DNA of 41,719 nt from Betaproteobacteria bacterium HGW-Betaproteobacteria-12 (lineage in GTDB: Bacteria; Pseudomonadota; Gammaproteobacteria; Burkholderiales; Rhodocyclaceae), in the NCBI GenBank assembly GCA_002842345.1, contig PHCU01000013.1, positions 1 through 41,719 on the forward strand, in the 5' to 3' direction. The position numbers and the translations under genes were made by a program. The first letter of the stretch is position 1. Each line of letters starts with the position of its first letter. Below, in pieces: positions 1 to 7,664 of this stretch. The notes under the pieces were generated by a model, which worked only from the letters and a program-made list of their open reading frames with translations, ran no database searches and had not been told where the DNA came from.

Positions 1-30
1 TTCATCGTCATTCTCGCTAGGTCGGGTTGT

Positions 31-1188
31 TCAGACGGCCATTGCCGTAAGTCCCTGCAGGCGTCCGACTGTAACCTGCACGGCTTTGATGAATTGTTCG
101 ATATCGCCGGCGCTGTTGCCGGCACCAAGGCTAACGCGCACCGCGCCGCGGGCAAACTCCGGCGTCACGCCCATCGCCCGCAACACATGCGACGGCTCCG
201 GATTGGCGCTGGAACAAGCGGCACCGCTGGCCACGGCAAAACCTTCACGGTCCAGCTTGCCGACCAGCGTTTCGCCATCGATATCGGCAAAGGCGAAGTA
301 GCTGGTATTCGGCAGCCGCTCGGCCTCCGCCGCGAAGATGCGGGCGCCGAGCCCGACCAGACCGGACTCCAGGCGCCGCTGCATGGCCCGCAGATGTCCC
401 GCCTGTTCGGCAAGGCGTTGTGCCGCAAGTTCCGCAGCGACGCCGAAACCGACGATGGCCGGGACGTTTTCCGTGCCTGAACGCAGGCCGCGTTCATGAC
501 CGCCGCCTGCAATCTGCGGCTGCAGCTCGACGCGCTTGTCGAGGACCAGTGCCGCCGCACCCTTCGGGCCGTTGATCTTGTGCGCCGACAGCGTCAGCGC
601 ATGCACGCCGGCCGCGTTCAGCGCACGAAAATCGACCGGCAGCTTGCCGAAGGCTTGCACCGCATCGCTGTGGAACCAGGCACCGGTAGCTCGCGCTGCC
701 GCCGCCAGGGTCGCGACATCCTGGACGACGCCGGTTTCATTGTTGGCGAGCATCACCGAGACCAGGGCCGGTTTGGCTTGCAGGGCCTGCAGATAATCCT
801 CGCGCTCGATGCGGCCGGCGTCATCGACGGCGATTTCCCGCAGCGTCCAGCCTTGGCGGGCCAGTTGCGCCACCGGCTTGAGGATGCAGGGATGCTCGAT
901 GGCGCTGACGGCGATAACACCAGCCTTGCGACTGGCCGCCGCGCCCTTGACGAACAGGTTGTTGGCTTCGCTGCCGCCGCTGGTAAACACCACTTCGGTC
1001 GGATGCGCGCCGATGGCGGCGGCCACCTTCTGGCGCGCCTCGTCGATCGCCTGGCGGGCCCGCCGCCCATACTCGTGCCGGCTCGACGCATTGCCGCACA
1101 TGGCTTCGAGCCAGGGCAGCATGGCCGCCAGCACGGCCGGATCAAGCGGCGTGGTGGCGTTATGGTCGAGATAGACGGGCTGGAACAT
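31..1188 (-). CDS. iscS: Cysteine desulfurase, IscS/NifS family (385 aa)
   Basis: This PLP enzyme takes sulfur from L-cysteine as an enzyme-bound persulfide for Fe-S cluster assembly. The start at 1188 gives the family N-terminus MFQPVYLDHNATTPLD; the open frame continues upstream but without homology. Visible landmarks are His100 in the EHP motif, the PLP-binding Lys204 in SAHKINGPKG and the catalytic-loop Cys325 in SGAACSSANPEPS. It begins 5 bp after the iscR stop, so the two are cotranscribed. The protein is about 20 residues shorter than E. coli IscS and ends soon after GRLQGL, without the tail that contacts IscU in canonical IscS. It could therefore be a NifS-like paralogue rather than the housekeeping IscS. 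The family is certain; the exact subfamily is not. Confidence 0.93.
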   Translation of the reverse strand: MFQPVYLDHNATTPLDPAVLAAMLPWLEAMCGNASSRHEYGRRARQAIDEARQKVAAAIGAHPTEVVFTSGGSEANNLFVKGAAASRKAGVIAVSAIEHPCILKPVAQLARQGWTLREIAVDDAGRIEREDYLQALQAKPALVSVMLANNETGVVQDVATLAAAARATGAWFHSDAVQAFGKLPVDFRALNAAGVHALTLSAHKINGPKGAAALVLDKRVELQPQIAGGGHERGLRSGTENVPAIVGFGVAAELAAQRLAEQAGHLRAMQRRLESGLVGLGARIFAAEAERLPNTSYFAFADIDGETLVGKLDREGFAVASGAACSSANPEPSHVLRAMGVTPEFARGAVRVSLGAGNSAGDIEQFIKAVQVTVGRLQGLTAMAV

Positions 1189-1193
1189 GGCGA

Positions 1194-1697
1194 TCAGACG
1201 GCCGCGATGGCCTTTTCCCGGCCGCCGCGCAGGCGCGTTTGCGGTTCCCGGCGCTTGTCTTCGAGAACGGCAGCCGGCGGGGCGCTCACCTTGAGCTTCT
1301 GGCGGTCGACCAGTTCGCCCAGCGTCACCGAGGCCAGGTAGTCGTACATCTTGGAATTGAGCGTAGACCAGAGATCGTGGGTCATGCAGCGGTGCTCGTC
1401 GTGGCAGTTCTCGCGGCCACCGCACTGGGTGGCGTCGAGTTGCTCGTCGACAGCACGGATGATGTCGGCCACCGTCACCTGGCTCAGCGGCCGGGCAATG
1501 CAATAGCCACCACCGGGGCCGCGCACGCTGTCGACCAGATTGAAACGGCGCAGCTTGCCGAACAACTGTTCGAGATAAGAAAGAGAAATCTTCTGCCGCT
1601 CACTGACACTAGCCAGCGCAACCGGCCCGTCTTCCCCGCGTAGGGCGAGATCAATCATGGCGGTTACGGCGAAACGCCCTTTGGTAGTCAATCGCAT
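1194..1697 (-). CDS. iscR: Fe-S cluster-sensing transcriptional regulator IscR (Rrf2 family)
   Basis: This is a 167-residue Rrf2 winged-helix repressor with the usual MRLTTKGRFAVTAM start. The cluster ligands fall exactly where they do in E. coli: Cys92, Cys98, Cys104 and His107. The DNA-binding wing and recognition helix lie at about residues 25-65 (SLSYLEQLFGKLRR, VRGPGGGY). The Shine-Dalgarno GGAG sits 7 nt before the ATG. The gene lies between cysE and iscS, an order also found in Azotobacter and Pseudomonas isc loci. In this family [2Fe-2S]-IscR represses its own operon through type 1 sites, and two such sites are seen just upstream. Confidence 0.96.
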   Translation of the reverse strand: MRLTTKGRFAVTAMIDLALRGEDGPVALASVSERQKISLSYLEQLFGKLRRFNLVDSVRGPGGGYCIARPLSQVTVADIIRAVDEQLDATQCGGRENCHDEHRCMTHDLWSTLNSKMYDYLASVTLGELVDRQKLKVSAPPAAVLEDKRREPQTRLRGGREKAIAAV

Positions 1698-1713
1698 TGC
1701 TTTACTCCGGCTA

Positions 1714-1738
1714 ATAACCCAGTTGTTCTGTCAACTAT
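1714..1738 (-). promoter_or_regulatory. Type 1-like IscR box, proximal, iscR promoter
   Basis: Read on the minus strand, this 25-bp element starts ATAGTTGAC and ends GGGTTAT. It agrees with the E. coli type 1 IscR consensus (ATASYYGACTRwwwYAGTCRRSTAT) at most positions in the outer half-sites and more weakly in the centre. It overlaps the likely -10 hexamer TATAGT of the iscR promoter. I scored the match by eye. Confidence 0.6.
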
Positions 1739-1742
1739 ACTT

Positions 1743-1767
1743 AAACCAGACAAAATCAGTCAACTAT
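1743..1767 (-). promoter_or_regulatory. Type 1 IscR box, distal, overlapping iscR -35 and the cysE 3' end
   Basis: On the minus strand the first 15 bases (ATAGTTGACTGATTT) fit the type 1 IscR consensus without a mismatch. The second half (TGTCTGGTTT) fits at most positions. The TTGACT inside the box is a good -35, followed after 18 bp by TATAGT as -10, so binding here would occlude RNA polymerase. The box covers the cysE stop codon. Confidence 0.72.
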
Positions 1768-2511
1768 CTTGCTCAGGTATTGCGGATCGAAACTATCGGC
1801 GGCCTTCACCTCTTCGTCGCACTTGACACCCTGGGCATCCAGTTCGCGCAGCAGCGACTCGAGACGGCGGTCGGTTTCGGCGGCATGGTCGAGCAGGCCA
1901 TGGATGGCCTTGGCCAGCGGATCGTCCTGGTCACCGGCGACGGCGTAGGCGGAGAAGCCCATTTTTTCCGCCTGCGCCTCGCGTTGCCGTCCCTGCTCGG
2001 AGTGGTCGATGACGCGTGCCGGGTTGCCGACGGCGGTCGCCCCGGCCGGCACCGCCTTGGTGACGACGGCGTTGGAACCGACCTTGGCCCCGGCAGCGAT
2101 GGTGATCGGACCGAGCACCATGGCCCCGGCACCGATGACCACGCCGTTCTCCAGCGTCGGATGGCGCTTGCCCTTGTTCCAGGATGTGCCGCCCAGGGTC
2201 ACCCCGTGATAGAGCGTGACGTCGTCGCGAATCTCGGCTGTTTCCCCGATGACCACGCCCATGCCGTGATCGATGAAAAAGCGCCGGCCGATCTGTGCTG
2301 CCGGGTGGATCTCGATACCGGTCAGGAAGCGCGAAAAATAGCCGACGAAGCGCGCCATCCAGCGCAGGCGATGCCCCCACAGCCAGTGCGCCAGGCGATG
2401 CAGGATCAGGGCATGGATGCCCGGGTAGCAGGTCAGCACCTCCCAGAACGAACGCGCCGCCGGATCGCGGTCGAAAACCGCACGGATATCCTCGCTCAAC
2501 AGCCGGAACAT
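1756..2511 (-). CDS. cysE: Serine O-acetyltransferase
   Basis: This 251-residue enzyme acetylates L-serine to O-acetylserine, the committed step of cysteine synthesis. It has a helical N-terminal part (residues 1-60) and a left-handed beta-helix of hexapeptide repeats (about 68-200). Active-site motifs [12 protein letters not shown] (Asp81) and YHGVTLGGT (His102) are visible. The length is that of the short CysE2/NifP form rather than the 273-residue E. coli enzyme. GGGAG lies 10 nt before the ATG. The gene is immediately upstream of iscR-iscS, so it probably supplies cysteine for the desulfurase. It has its own promoter (CTGACA, 18 bp, TAGAAT) overlapped by an IscR box. Confidence 0.95.
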   Translation of the reverse strand: MFRLLSEDIRAVFDRDPAARSFWEVLTCYPGIHALILHRLAHWLWGHRLRWMARFVGYFSRFLTGIEIHPAAQIGRRFFIDHGMGVVIGETAEIRDDVTLYHGVTLGGTSWNKGKRHPTLENGVVIGAGAMVLGPITIAAGAKVGSNAVVTKAVPAGATAVGNPARVIDHSEQGRQREAQAEKMGFSAYAVAGDQDDPLAKAIHGLLDHAAETDRRLESLLRELDAQGVKCDEEVKAADSFDPQYLSKIVD

Positions 2512-2550
2512 GTAGCCGCTTCTCCCTTTCAGAAAGATGGGAATTCTAAA

Positions 2551-2575
2551 AAACTTGACTGAATTTGTCAGCTAT
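2551..2575 (-). promoter_or_regulatory. Type 1 IscR box in the cysE promoter
   Basis: On the plus strand this 25-bp element runs AAACTTGACTGAATT then TGTCAGCTAT and deviates from the type 1 IscR consensus at only two positions. It lies within the probable minus-strand cysE promoter: CTGACA at -35, an 18-bp spacer and TAGAAT at -10. It also sits upstream of the divergent plus-strand hydrolase gene, so it could affect both. Confidence 0.72.
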
Positions 2576-2643
2576 TTTCCGGAAAAGTGCCTAAGCGAAC
2601 TGATTTATAATCGCCAACCGCTGCCCTCCCCCGCCCCGAACCC

Positions 2644-4410
2644 ATGTCGAAGCGTCTGCTCCCCCTCGTCGCCGCCAGCTTTCTGTTTCTTGGCGGCTGC
2701 GCCACGCCGCCGCCGGTAGCCGAGGACAACACGCGGGGCAGCTACCGTCACACGGAAAATTACCTGAACTGGCTGATCGACCGGGAGATGGCGGAAAACG
2801 ACATAACCGGCATCAGCATCGCCCTGGTCGATGACCAACAGGTCATCTGGCAACAGGGCTTCGGTCACGCCGATCTCGAACAAGGCATTCCGGCCACACC
2901 GGAAACCATTTACCGCGCCGGCTCGATCGCCAAGGTGTTCACCGCCGCCGCCACCATGCAACTGGCCGAACGCGGGCGCCTCGACATTGACCGGCCGCTG
3001 ACCGAAGCCCTGCCCGAGTTTTCGATCAAGACCCGCTTCCCGAAGGCCGGGCCGGTCACCCCGCGCAATGTGATGACCCACCATTCAGGCCTGCCGTCGA
3101 ATTTCCTGCGCGGCATGTTTGTGCGCGATCCGGGGCGCTTCGAGACCGTCATCGAAGGCCTGCGCGACCAGTACCTGAGCTTCCCGCCCGACTACGTGTT
3201 TTCCTATTCCAATGTCGGCATGGCCTTGCTCGGCGCCTCCGTGCAGCAAATCAGCGGCGAACCGTTCGACCGCTACATGGAGCACAACTTCTTCCAGCCG
3301 CTCGGCATGACCAGCAGCAGCTTCGCCGCCCGCGCGGTGGCCAAGGCCTACGACCAGCACAAGGAAATCGAGGTGTTCTCGCTGCGCGACATGCCGGCCG
3401 CCAATCTGCTGAGCAATGTCGTCGACCTCAGCCAGTTCCTCAAGATGCAGTTCGCCGACGGCCGTGCCGGCAATCGCCAGCTGCTCTCGCCGGCCAGCGT
3501 TCGCGAGATGGTGCGGGTGCAGAATGCCGGTTTTCCGCTGACTTTCGAGCAGTACGTCGGGCTCGGCTGGATGCTCAGCGGCATCGAGGTGCCCGGCGGC
3601 GGCGTAGTGGCCAGCCACGGGGGTTCGCTGCCCGATTCGCACAGCATGATGGCCATGTTGCCCGAGCACAAACTGGGGGTCGTCGTGCTCTCCAACTCGA
3701 CGACTTCGCACGCTTCGGTGAGCAAGATCGCCACCGAGGCCCTACGTCTGATGCTGGCAGCCAAGACCGGCATCCGGCCGCAGGCGAAAGCCATCGTCCG
3801 CGCTCCCGAGCGCGAGCCGAGCCCCGAGGAACTGCGCCTGTTCAACGGTCACTTCGACACCCTGGTCGGCCTAGCCAAGGTGTCCACCGCCTCCGGCAAG
3901 ATCGATGTCGAGGCGGTTGGCCATCATTTCCGCCTGGTGCCGCACGAGGACGGGCTGCTCAGCCTGAAGTACAAGCTGCTCGGCCTGCTACCGGTGCGCG
4001 TCGGCGCCTTCGACGACATCCGCCTGTCGCTGGTCCGTATCGGCGGCCGGCAGATCATCGTCGGCCGCATCGGCAACGAATCGCTGATGTTCGGCGAAAA
4101 GTTGCAGCAGACCGACATCCCGGAAAATTTCCTGCAGCGTATTGGCCACTACGAGATCATCGACAAGATCGATGGACCGGCGCCGAATCACATCGTCCTC
4201 AAGGAAGACGACGGTCTGCTGGTCGGCGAAGTGCGTTTCCCGGAACGGCCGGAGCTGCTGCTGCGCATCGGTTTCCAGCCGGTATCCGAGAGCGAGGCGG
4301 TAACCGCCGGCCTGGGTAGCGGTCGCGGCGACACGCTGCGCCTGTACAACGAAAACAACGAAGAGCGCCTGGGCTTCTCCGGCTACCAGCTGCGCAAGAA
4401 ACTGAACTGA
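2644..4410 (+). CDS. Lipoprotein serine hydrolase, beta-lactamase/class C penicillin-binding fold
   Basis: This 588-residue secreted lipoprotein has a signal peptide with lipobox LGGC, so Cys19 would be lipidated. The hydrolase domain (about residues 35-360) keeps the serine-hydrolase triad of motifs: Ser94-x-x-Lys97 (SIAK), Tyr188-Ser-Asn190 and His325-Gly-Gly327 as the KTG equivalent. The remaining 220 residues form a beta-rich C-terminal part like the domain behind many AmpC/esterase EstB-type proteins. The substrate cannot be told from sequence; D-aminopeptidase, esterase or peptidoglycan roles are all possible. A -10-like TATAAT lies at 2606-2611. The downstream acyl carrier protein starts 3 bp after the stop, so the two are coexpressed, which is an uncommon pairing. 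Confidence 0.9.
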   Translation: MSKRLLPLVAASFLFLGGCATPPPVAEDNTRGSYRHTENYLNWLIDREMAENDITGISIALVDDQQVIWQQGFGHADLEQGIPATPETIYRAGSIAKVFTAAATMQLAERGRLDIDRPLTEALPEFSIKTRFPKAGPVTPRNVMTHHSGLPSNFLRGMFVRDPGRFETVIEGLRDQYLSFPPDYVFSYSNVGMALLGASVQQISGEPFDRYMEHNFFQPLGMTSSSFAARAVAKAYDQHKEIEVFSLRDMPAANLLSNVVDLSQFLKMQFADGRAGNRQLLSPASVREMVRVQNAGFPLTFEQYVGLGWMLSGIEVPGGGVVASHGGSLPDSHSMMAMLPEHKLGVVVLSNSTTSHASVSKIATEALRLMLAAKTGIRPQAKAIVRAPEREPSPEELRLFNGHFDTLVGLAKVSTASGKIDVEAVGHHFRLVPHEDGLLSLKYKLLGLLPVRVGAFDDIRLSLVRIGGRQIIVGRIGNESLMFGEKLQQTDIPENFLQRIGHYEIIDKIDGPAPNHIVLKEDDGLLVGEVRFPERPELLLRIGFQPVSESEAVTAGLGSGRGDTLRLYNENNEERLGFSGYQLRKKLN

Positions 4411-4413
4411 CCC

Positions 4414-4683
4414 ATGACGCCCCTGCACCAGGAACTAAAAGCCTTCATCGTCGCCACGATGAACCTCGAAGACATCGCCGCCGATGACATCGCCGACGAC
4501 CAACTGCTGTTCGCCGAGGACGGTCTGGGCCTCGACTCGATCGATGCCCTCGAACTGGTGCTGGCGCTGAAGAAAACCTACGGGGTCGTGATCGAAGCCA
4601 ATGACGAGAAGAGTCGGCAGCACCTGCGCTCGGTCAATAGCCTGGCCAATCTGATCGAAGCCCATCGCCGCCAGACTGGCTGA
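4414..4683 (+). CDS. Orphan acyl carrier protein
   Basis: This is an 89-residue phosphopantetheine-attachment protein. The motif GLGLDSIDALELVLALKK places the 4'-phosphopantetheine serine at Ser42, and the acidic helical pattern is typical of ACP. It is clearly not the housekeeping acpP, which has DSLDTVEL and sits in a fab cluster. It follows the lipoprotein hydrolase gene by 3 bp and is closed by a strong terminator, so no ketosynthase or ligase partner is in this transcript. Similar ACPs occur in aryl polyene and other specialised lipid pathways. The partner enzyme must be encoded elsewhere. Confidence 0.88.
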   Translation: MTPLHQELKAFIVATMNLEDIAADDIADDQLLFAEDGLGLDSIDALELVLALKKTYGVVIEANDEKSRQHLRSVNSLANLIEAHRRQTG

Positions 4684-4742
4684 GTTGCCACCGGCCTGGC
4701 GCGCCATCGACCGCCAGCCCAGGATTTGCCGGAACACGGCGA

Positions 4743-4789
4743 AAAAAGGAATCGCCCGACACGCAGCGCTGTGTGCCGGGCGATTTTTT
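4743..4789 (+). terminator. Rho-independent terminator (bidirectional)
   Basis: A 9-bp stem, AATCGCCCG paired with CGGGCGATT, has further pairing (ACAC/GTGT) inside and is followed by TTTTTT. An A-run on the left side means it could also stop minus-strand transcripts from the DUF3149 gene. Confidence 0.88.
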
Positions 4790-4894
4790 CTGTCGACCTG
4801 GGAGGGTGCCGAAAGAAACGATCGGGGATGCTTCCACCCCCTGCTCCGGAAACGCCAAGGCTCCCGGTAGCGTTTGTCTCTGGAGCCAGTCCGC

Positions 4895-5056
4895 TCAGTT
4901 GAGTTTCGGTGGCGTGCTGGACAGCGACTTCTTCATCTCTTCATTCATGTGTCGGACAGCGTAGCGTGCGATGTAGATCACCATCACGATCATGAAGAGA
5001 ATGGTGGCCAGGCTGAGCAGGCCGATATCTGACGTAAACAGTAGTTCCCATGCCAT
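4895..5056 (-). CDS. DUF3149 small membrane protein
   Basis: This 53-residue protein starts MAWELLFTSDIGLLSLATIL and has one hydrophobic segment at about residues 11-33, followed by a charged, probably cytoplasmic, tail. The pattern matches the DUF3149 family of short proteobacterial membrane proteins, whose function is unknown. The start at 5056 is chosen because GGAG lies 8 nt before it and the family N-terminus begins there; the longer upstream reading has no support. It stands alone between two terminators or regulators. Confidence 0.75.
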   Translation of the reverse strand: MAWELLFTSDIGLLSLATILFMIVMVIYIARYAVRHMNEEMKKSLSSTPPKLN

Positions 5057-5280
5057 GACTATTCTCCGGTTACCGTCGAAATTGCGGAATTGACAAAACT
5101 GCCCGCATGTCATCGCAATATGCATGCCTGTTAATCAACTGACTTTGTTTTTCGACGGCGATCGGCTGGACAGGCCTCTACCAGGCGCCGCGAACCCACC
5201 CATGGACCAACCCAAGTCCCATCGGGCTTGTTGCTGCCGCCATAATTGACAGCGGCGCCGTGTTTTTTGTGTCAAAAACG

Positions 5281-6756
5281 TCACGAATTCGCTGGGTAGT
5301 CGGCCACTTTCGCCTCGGCCAGTGCCAGACACAGTCGCTGAACCAGTTCAGGAATACGCTCCGCCTCCGCCATCCCATAGCCCAGCACCAGGCCGTTATC
5401 GCCCCGAGCATCGGCAAAATAGGAACTCAGCGCCCGAACCGCCAGGCCATGTCGTGCCGCCGCCGCCACCAGTGTGCGATCCGGCGCCGCCGCCGGCAGG
5501 CGCACGGTCAGATGCAAGCCGGCCTCGCCCCCGAGGATGGCGCACGGCTCAGCCAAACCGTCGAGTAAGGCCTGACGCAATACCTGCTGGCGCTGACGAT
5601 AACGCGGCGCCATGCGCTGAATATGGCGCGTCAATCGACCACTGTCGATAAAGCGCGCCAGCGCACGTTGTTCGACGGCCTGCCCGCCACGGTAAAGCGC
5701 CGCAATGGCTGCCCCAAAGGCCTCGGTGGCCCAGCGCGGAACGACCATGTAAGCGATGCGCAGGCCCGGATAGAGCAGCTTGCTGAAAGTCCCGACGTAG
5801 ATGACCGGTGCGTCCGGGCAAAGCCCTTGCATCGCCGGCAGCGGACGCCCGCCCGGTCGGGCATGGTGGAAATCGCTGTCGTAGTCATCCTCGATCAGCC
5901 AGTTGGCGCCGGGTTTCAGCTGATTGAGGAAAGCCAGGCGACGCTCCAGACTGAGCACGCTGCCCAGCGGATACTGGTGCGACGGCGTCAGGTACAGCAG
6001 GCGTGGCGGCTTGTCGCGCCAGAGGGCATCCGGCGGCGCCATGCCGGCGGCGTCGACCGGCACATCGACGACCTCCAGCCCGGCCGCCAGCATGGTATTG
6101 CGCGCCGCCTGATAGCACGGATTCTCCAGCCAGACGCGATCGCCGGGGTCGGCCAGCAGGCGGGCACAGGCATCGAGCGCCAGCTGCCCGCCGGCGACGA
6201 TGAATATCTGTTCGGGGAGGCAAACCACGCCGCGGCGGACCCGCAGAAAAGTCGCCAGCGAACGGCGCAGCGCCGGCTCGCCGCCGGGTTCGGCATAGGC
6301 CAGCTGACGGGCGCTGACTTCGCGCCAGGCCTGCTGCAGAAAGCGCGACCAGACGGGCCAGGGAAAGGCGTTCAGATCGGCAACACCGGGGGCAAAGGGC
6401 AGGAGCTCCTCGGGCAAGCGGCTGCCTGCCAGACCGACCGCCCGTCGTGACAGGATATCTCCGGGCACGGCCGTCACTGGCGCCGCAGCAGCAGGCGAAG
6501 GCAGGCTGGCGACGTGCGTGCCGCCGCGATCGGCCACCAGGAAACCTTCGCTGAGCAGTTGCTGGTAGGCGAACAGCACGCCATTGCGGGCCATCCGGCA
6601 ATCCTTCGCCAGTTGCCGCGAGCCGGGCAGGCGCCAGCCGGCACTCAGCCGCCCGTCGAGGATGGCGCTGCGCAGCAGGCGATACAGGCGCTGCTGGCGG
6701 GCCTCGCCGGGCAGCAGGGGGTGATGCAGGGCGGCGAGAATGAGATCGAGCGCCAT
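5281..6756 (-). CDS. MocR/PdxR-type GntR-aminotransferase regulator
   Basis: This 491-residue protein fuses a GntR winged-helix domain (about residues 15-82, with RLPGSRQLAKDCRMARNGV as helix-turn-helix) to a fold-type I aminotransferase domain (about 115-485). The PLP-binding lysine is Lys326 in GTFSKLLYPG, and EDDYDSDF at 289-296 contains the conserved aspartate. MocR proteins sense PLP or an aminated ligand and usually control a divergent gene. Here the neighbour is a pyridoxamine-oxidase-like flavoprotein read in the opposite direction 83 bp away. The start at 6756 gives the standard family length; an upstream extension to 7059 runs through the neighbour and is rejected. Confidence 0.93.
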   Translation of the reverse strand: MALDLILAALHHPLLPGEARQQRLYRLLRSAILDGRLSAGWRLPGSRQLAKDCRMARNGVLFAYQQLLSEGFLVADRGGTHVASLPSPAAAAPVTAVPGDILSRRAVGLAGSRLPEELLPFAPGVADLNAFPWPVWSRFLQQAWREVSARQLAYAEPGGEPALRRSLATFLRVRRGVVCLPEQIFIVAGGQLALDACARLLADPGDRVWLENPCYQAARNTMLAAGLEVVDVPVDAAGMAPPDALWRDKPPRLLYLTPSHQYPLGSVLSLERRLAFLNQLKPGANWLIEDDYDSDFHHARPGGRPLPAMQGLCPDAPVIYVGTFSKLLYPGLRIAYMVVPRWATEAFGAAIAALYRGGQAVEQRALARFIDSGRLTRHIQRMAPRYRQRQQVLRQALLDGLAEPCAILGGEAGLHLTVRLPAAAPDRTLVAAAARHGLAVRALSSYFADARGDNGLVLGYGMAEAERIPELVQRLCLALAEAKVADYPANS

Positions 6757-6757
6757 C

Positions 6758-6802
6758 TGGCTCCATACTTTTGCAATTATGTGGCTCCATTGATGGTGCC
6801 AC
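6758..6802. promoter_or_regulatory. Probable MocR operator: direct plus inverted repeats
   Basis: The 9-mer TGGCTCCAT occurs twice in the same orientation, at 6758-6766 and 6782-6790, exactly 24 bp apart. The second copy is also one arm of an inverted repeat, GTGGCTCCAT (6781-6790) facing ATGGTGCCAC (6793-6802), with one mismatch. Combined direct and inverted repeats between divergent genes are characteristic of MocR/PdxR operators. Confidence 0.7.
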
Positions 6803-6839
6803 AGTGGCCTTATGCTGGCCTGACTTTCACGGAGGAAAC

Positions 6840-7502
6840 ATGAAACAGTCCCCCCCCAGCGCCCGCACGACCCTGCGCCGCATGCCGCAGCGCGGCCATT
6901 ACGACACTGCCAGCATCGCCGCCATCGTCGATGCCACCCTGATCTGCCAGATCGCCTTCCACGACGGCGACAGCGTGCATTGCCTGCCGACGGCCTGCTG
7001 GCGCATCGGCGATGATCTGTATATCCATGGGGCGAACAATTCGCGGCTGACCCGGACACTGCTGGAGGTCGAATCCGCTGTTTGTATCGCCCATGTCGAT
7101 GGGCTGGTGCTCGCCCGCTCAGCCTTTCACCATTCGATGAACTTCCGTTCGGTGGTCATCTACGGCCGCTTCACCGCCGTCGACCAAGTGGCAGAAAAGC
7201 AGGCCGCCCTCACCGCCTTCGTCGAGCACGTCAGCCCCGGGCGTTCGGCGCAGGTACGTCCAGCGAATGCCGGCGAACTGTCGGGCACCCGCGTACTGCG
7301 CCTGAGTCTTGCCGAAGCGGCGGCCAAAATACGCAACTGGGGCGTCGAGGACGACCCGGACGACCTCGGGTTGCCGGTTTGGGCGGGCGTTGTGCCGATC
7401 CATACGGTGGCGGGTAGCGCGCAAGCGGCCGAGCATTGCGCCGAGCGTCCGCTACCCGCCATCCCGAATTTCATATTGAGCGCCGCCGCCAAACCGTCAT
7501 GA
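6840..7502 (+). CDS. Pyridoxamine 5'-phosphate oxidase-like flavin-binding protein
   Basis: This 220-residue protein of the split-barrel FMN-binding group (Pyridox_ox_2/NimA-like) has the N-terminal RGHYD motif, followed by the VDATLICQIAFHDGDSVHCLPTACW strand region (the first 20 residues of which hold the fold signature) and MNFRSVVIYGRF. Such proteins bind FMN or haem and are often annotated as oxidoreductases of unknown substrate. GGAGG lies 4 nt before the ATG at 6840; the frame upstream is not conserved. Being divergent from a MocR regulator, it is probably that regulator's target and may link to B6 or amine metabolism, which is inference. Confidence 0.87.
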   Translation: MKQSPPSARTTLRRMPQRGHYDTASIAAIVDATLICQIAFHDGDSVHCLPTACWRIGDDLYIHGANNSRLTRTLLEVESAVCIAHVDGLVLARSAFHHSMNFRSVVIYGRFTAVDQVAEKQAALTAFVEHVSPGRSAQVRPANAGELSGTRVLRLSLAEAAAKIRNWGVEDDPDDLGLPVWAGVVPIHTVAGSAQAAEHCAERPLPAIPNFILSAAAKPS

Positions 7503-7664
7503 CCCGCAAGGGCAGCATCGATCTCTTTGGCATGCCTGCCCATGCCGCCGGCGTACAGGGCACTTGACACGACAGCGCAAGCTGCGGCCAAATCCCCGCA
7601 CACCACACGTGAGCGGCACAGCGCCTCGATGCCCTTGCCGGTTGCCCAAAAGGAGCGATTGCTG

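Noticed and set aside
1..11. Possible start of another minus-strand gene after iscS (ATG at 11)
   Set aside because: Only three codons are inside the window and they do not match the known start of IscU, so no call is possible.
5057..5280. Possible gene between the DUF3149 and MocR genes
   Set aside because: Frames here are extensions of neighbouring shadows without ribosome sites; I see no promoter or repeat I could defend.
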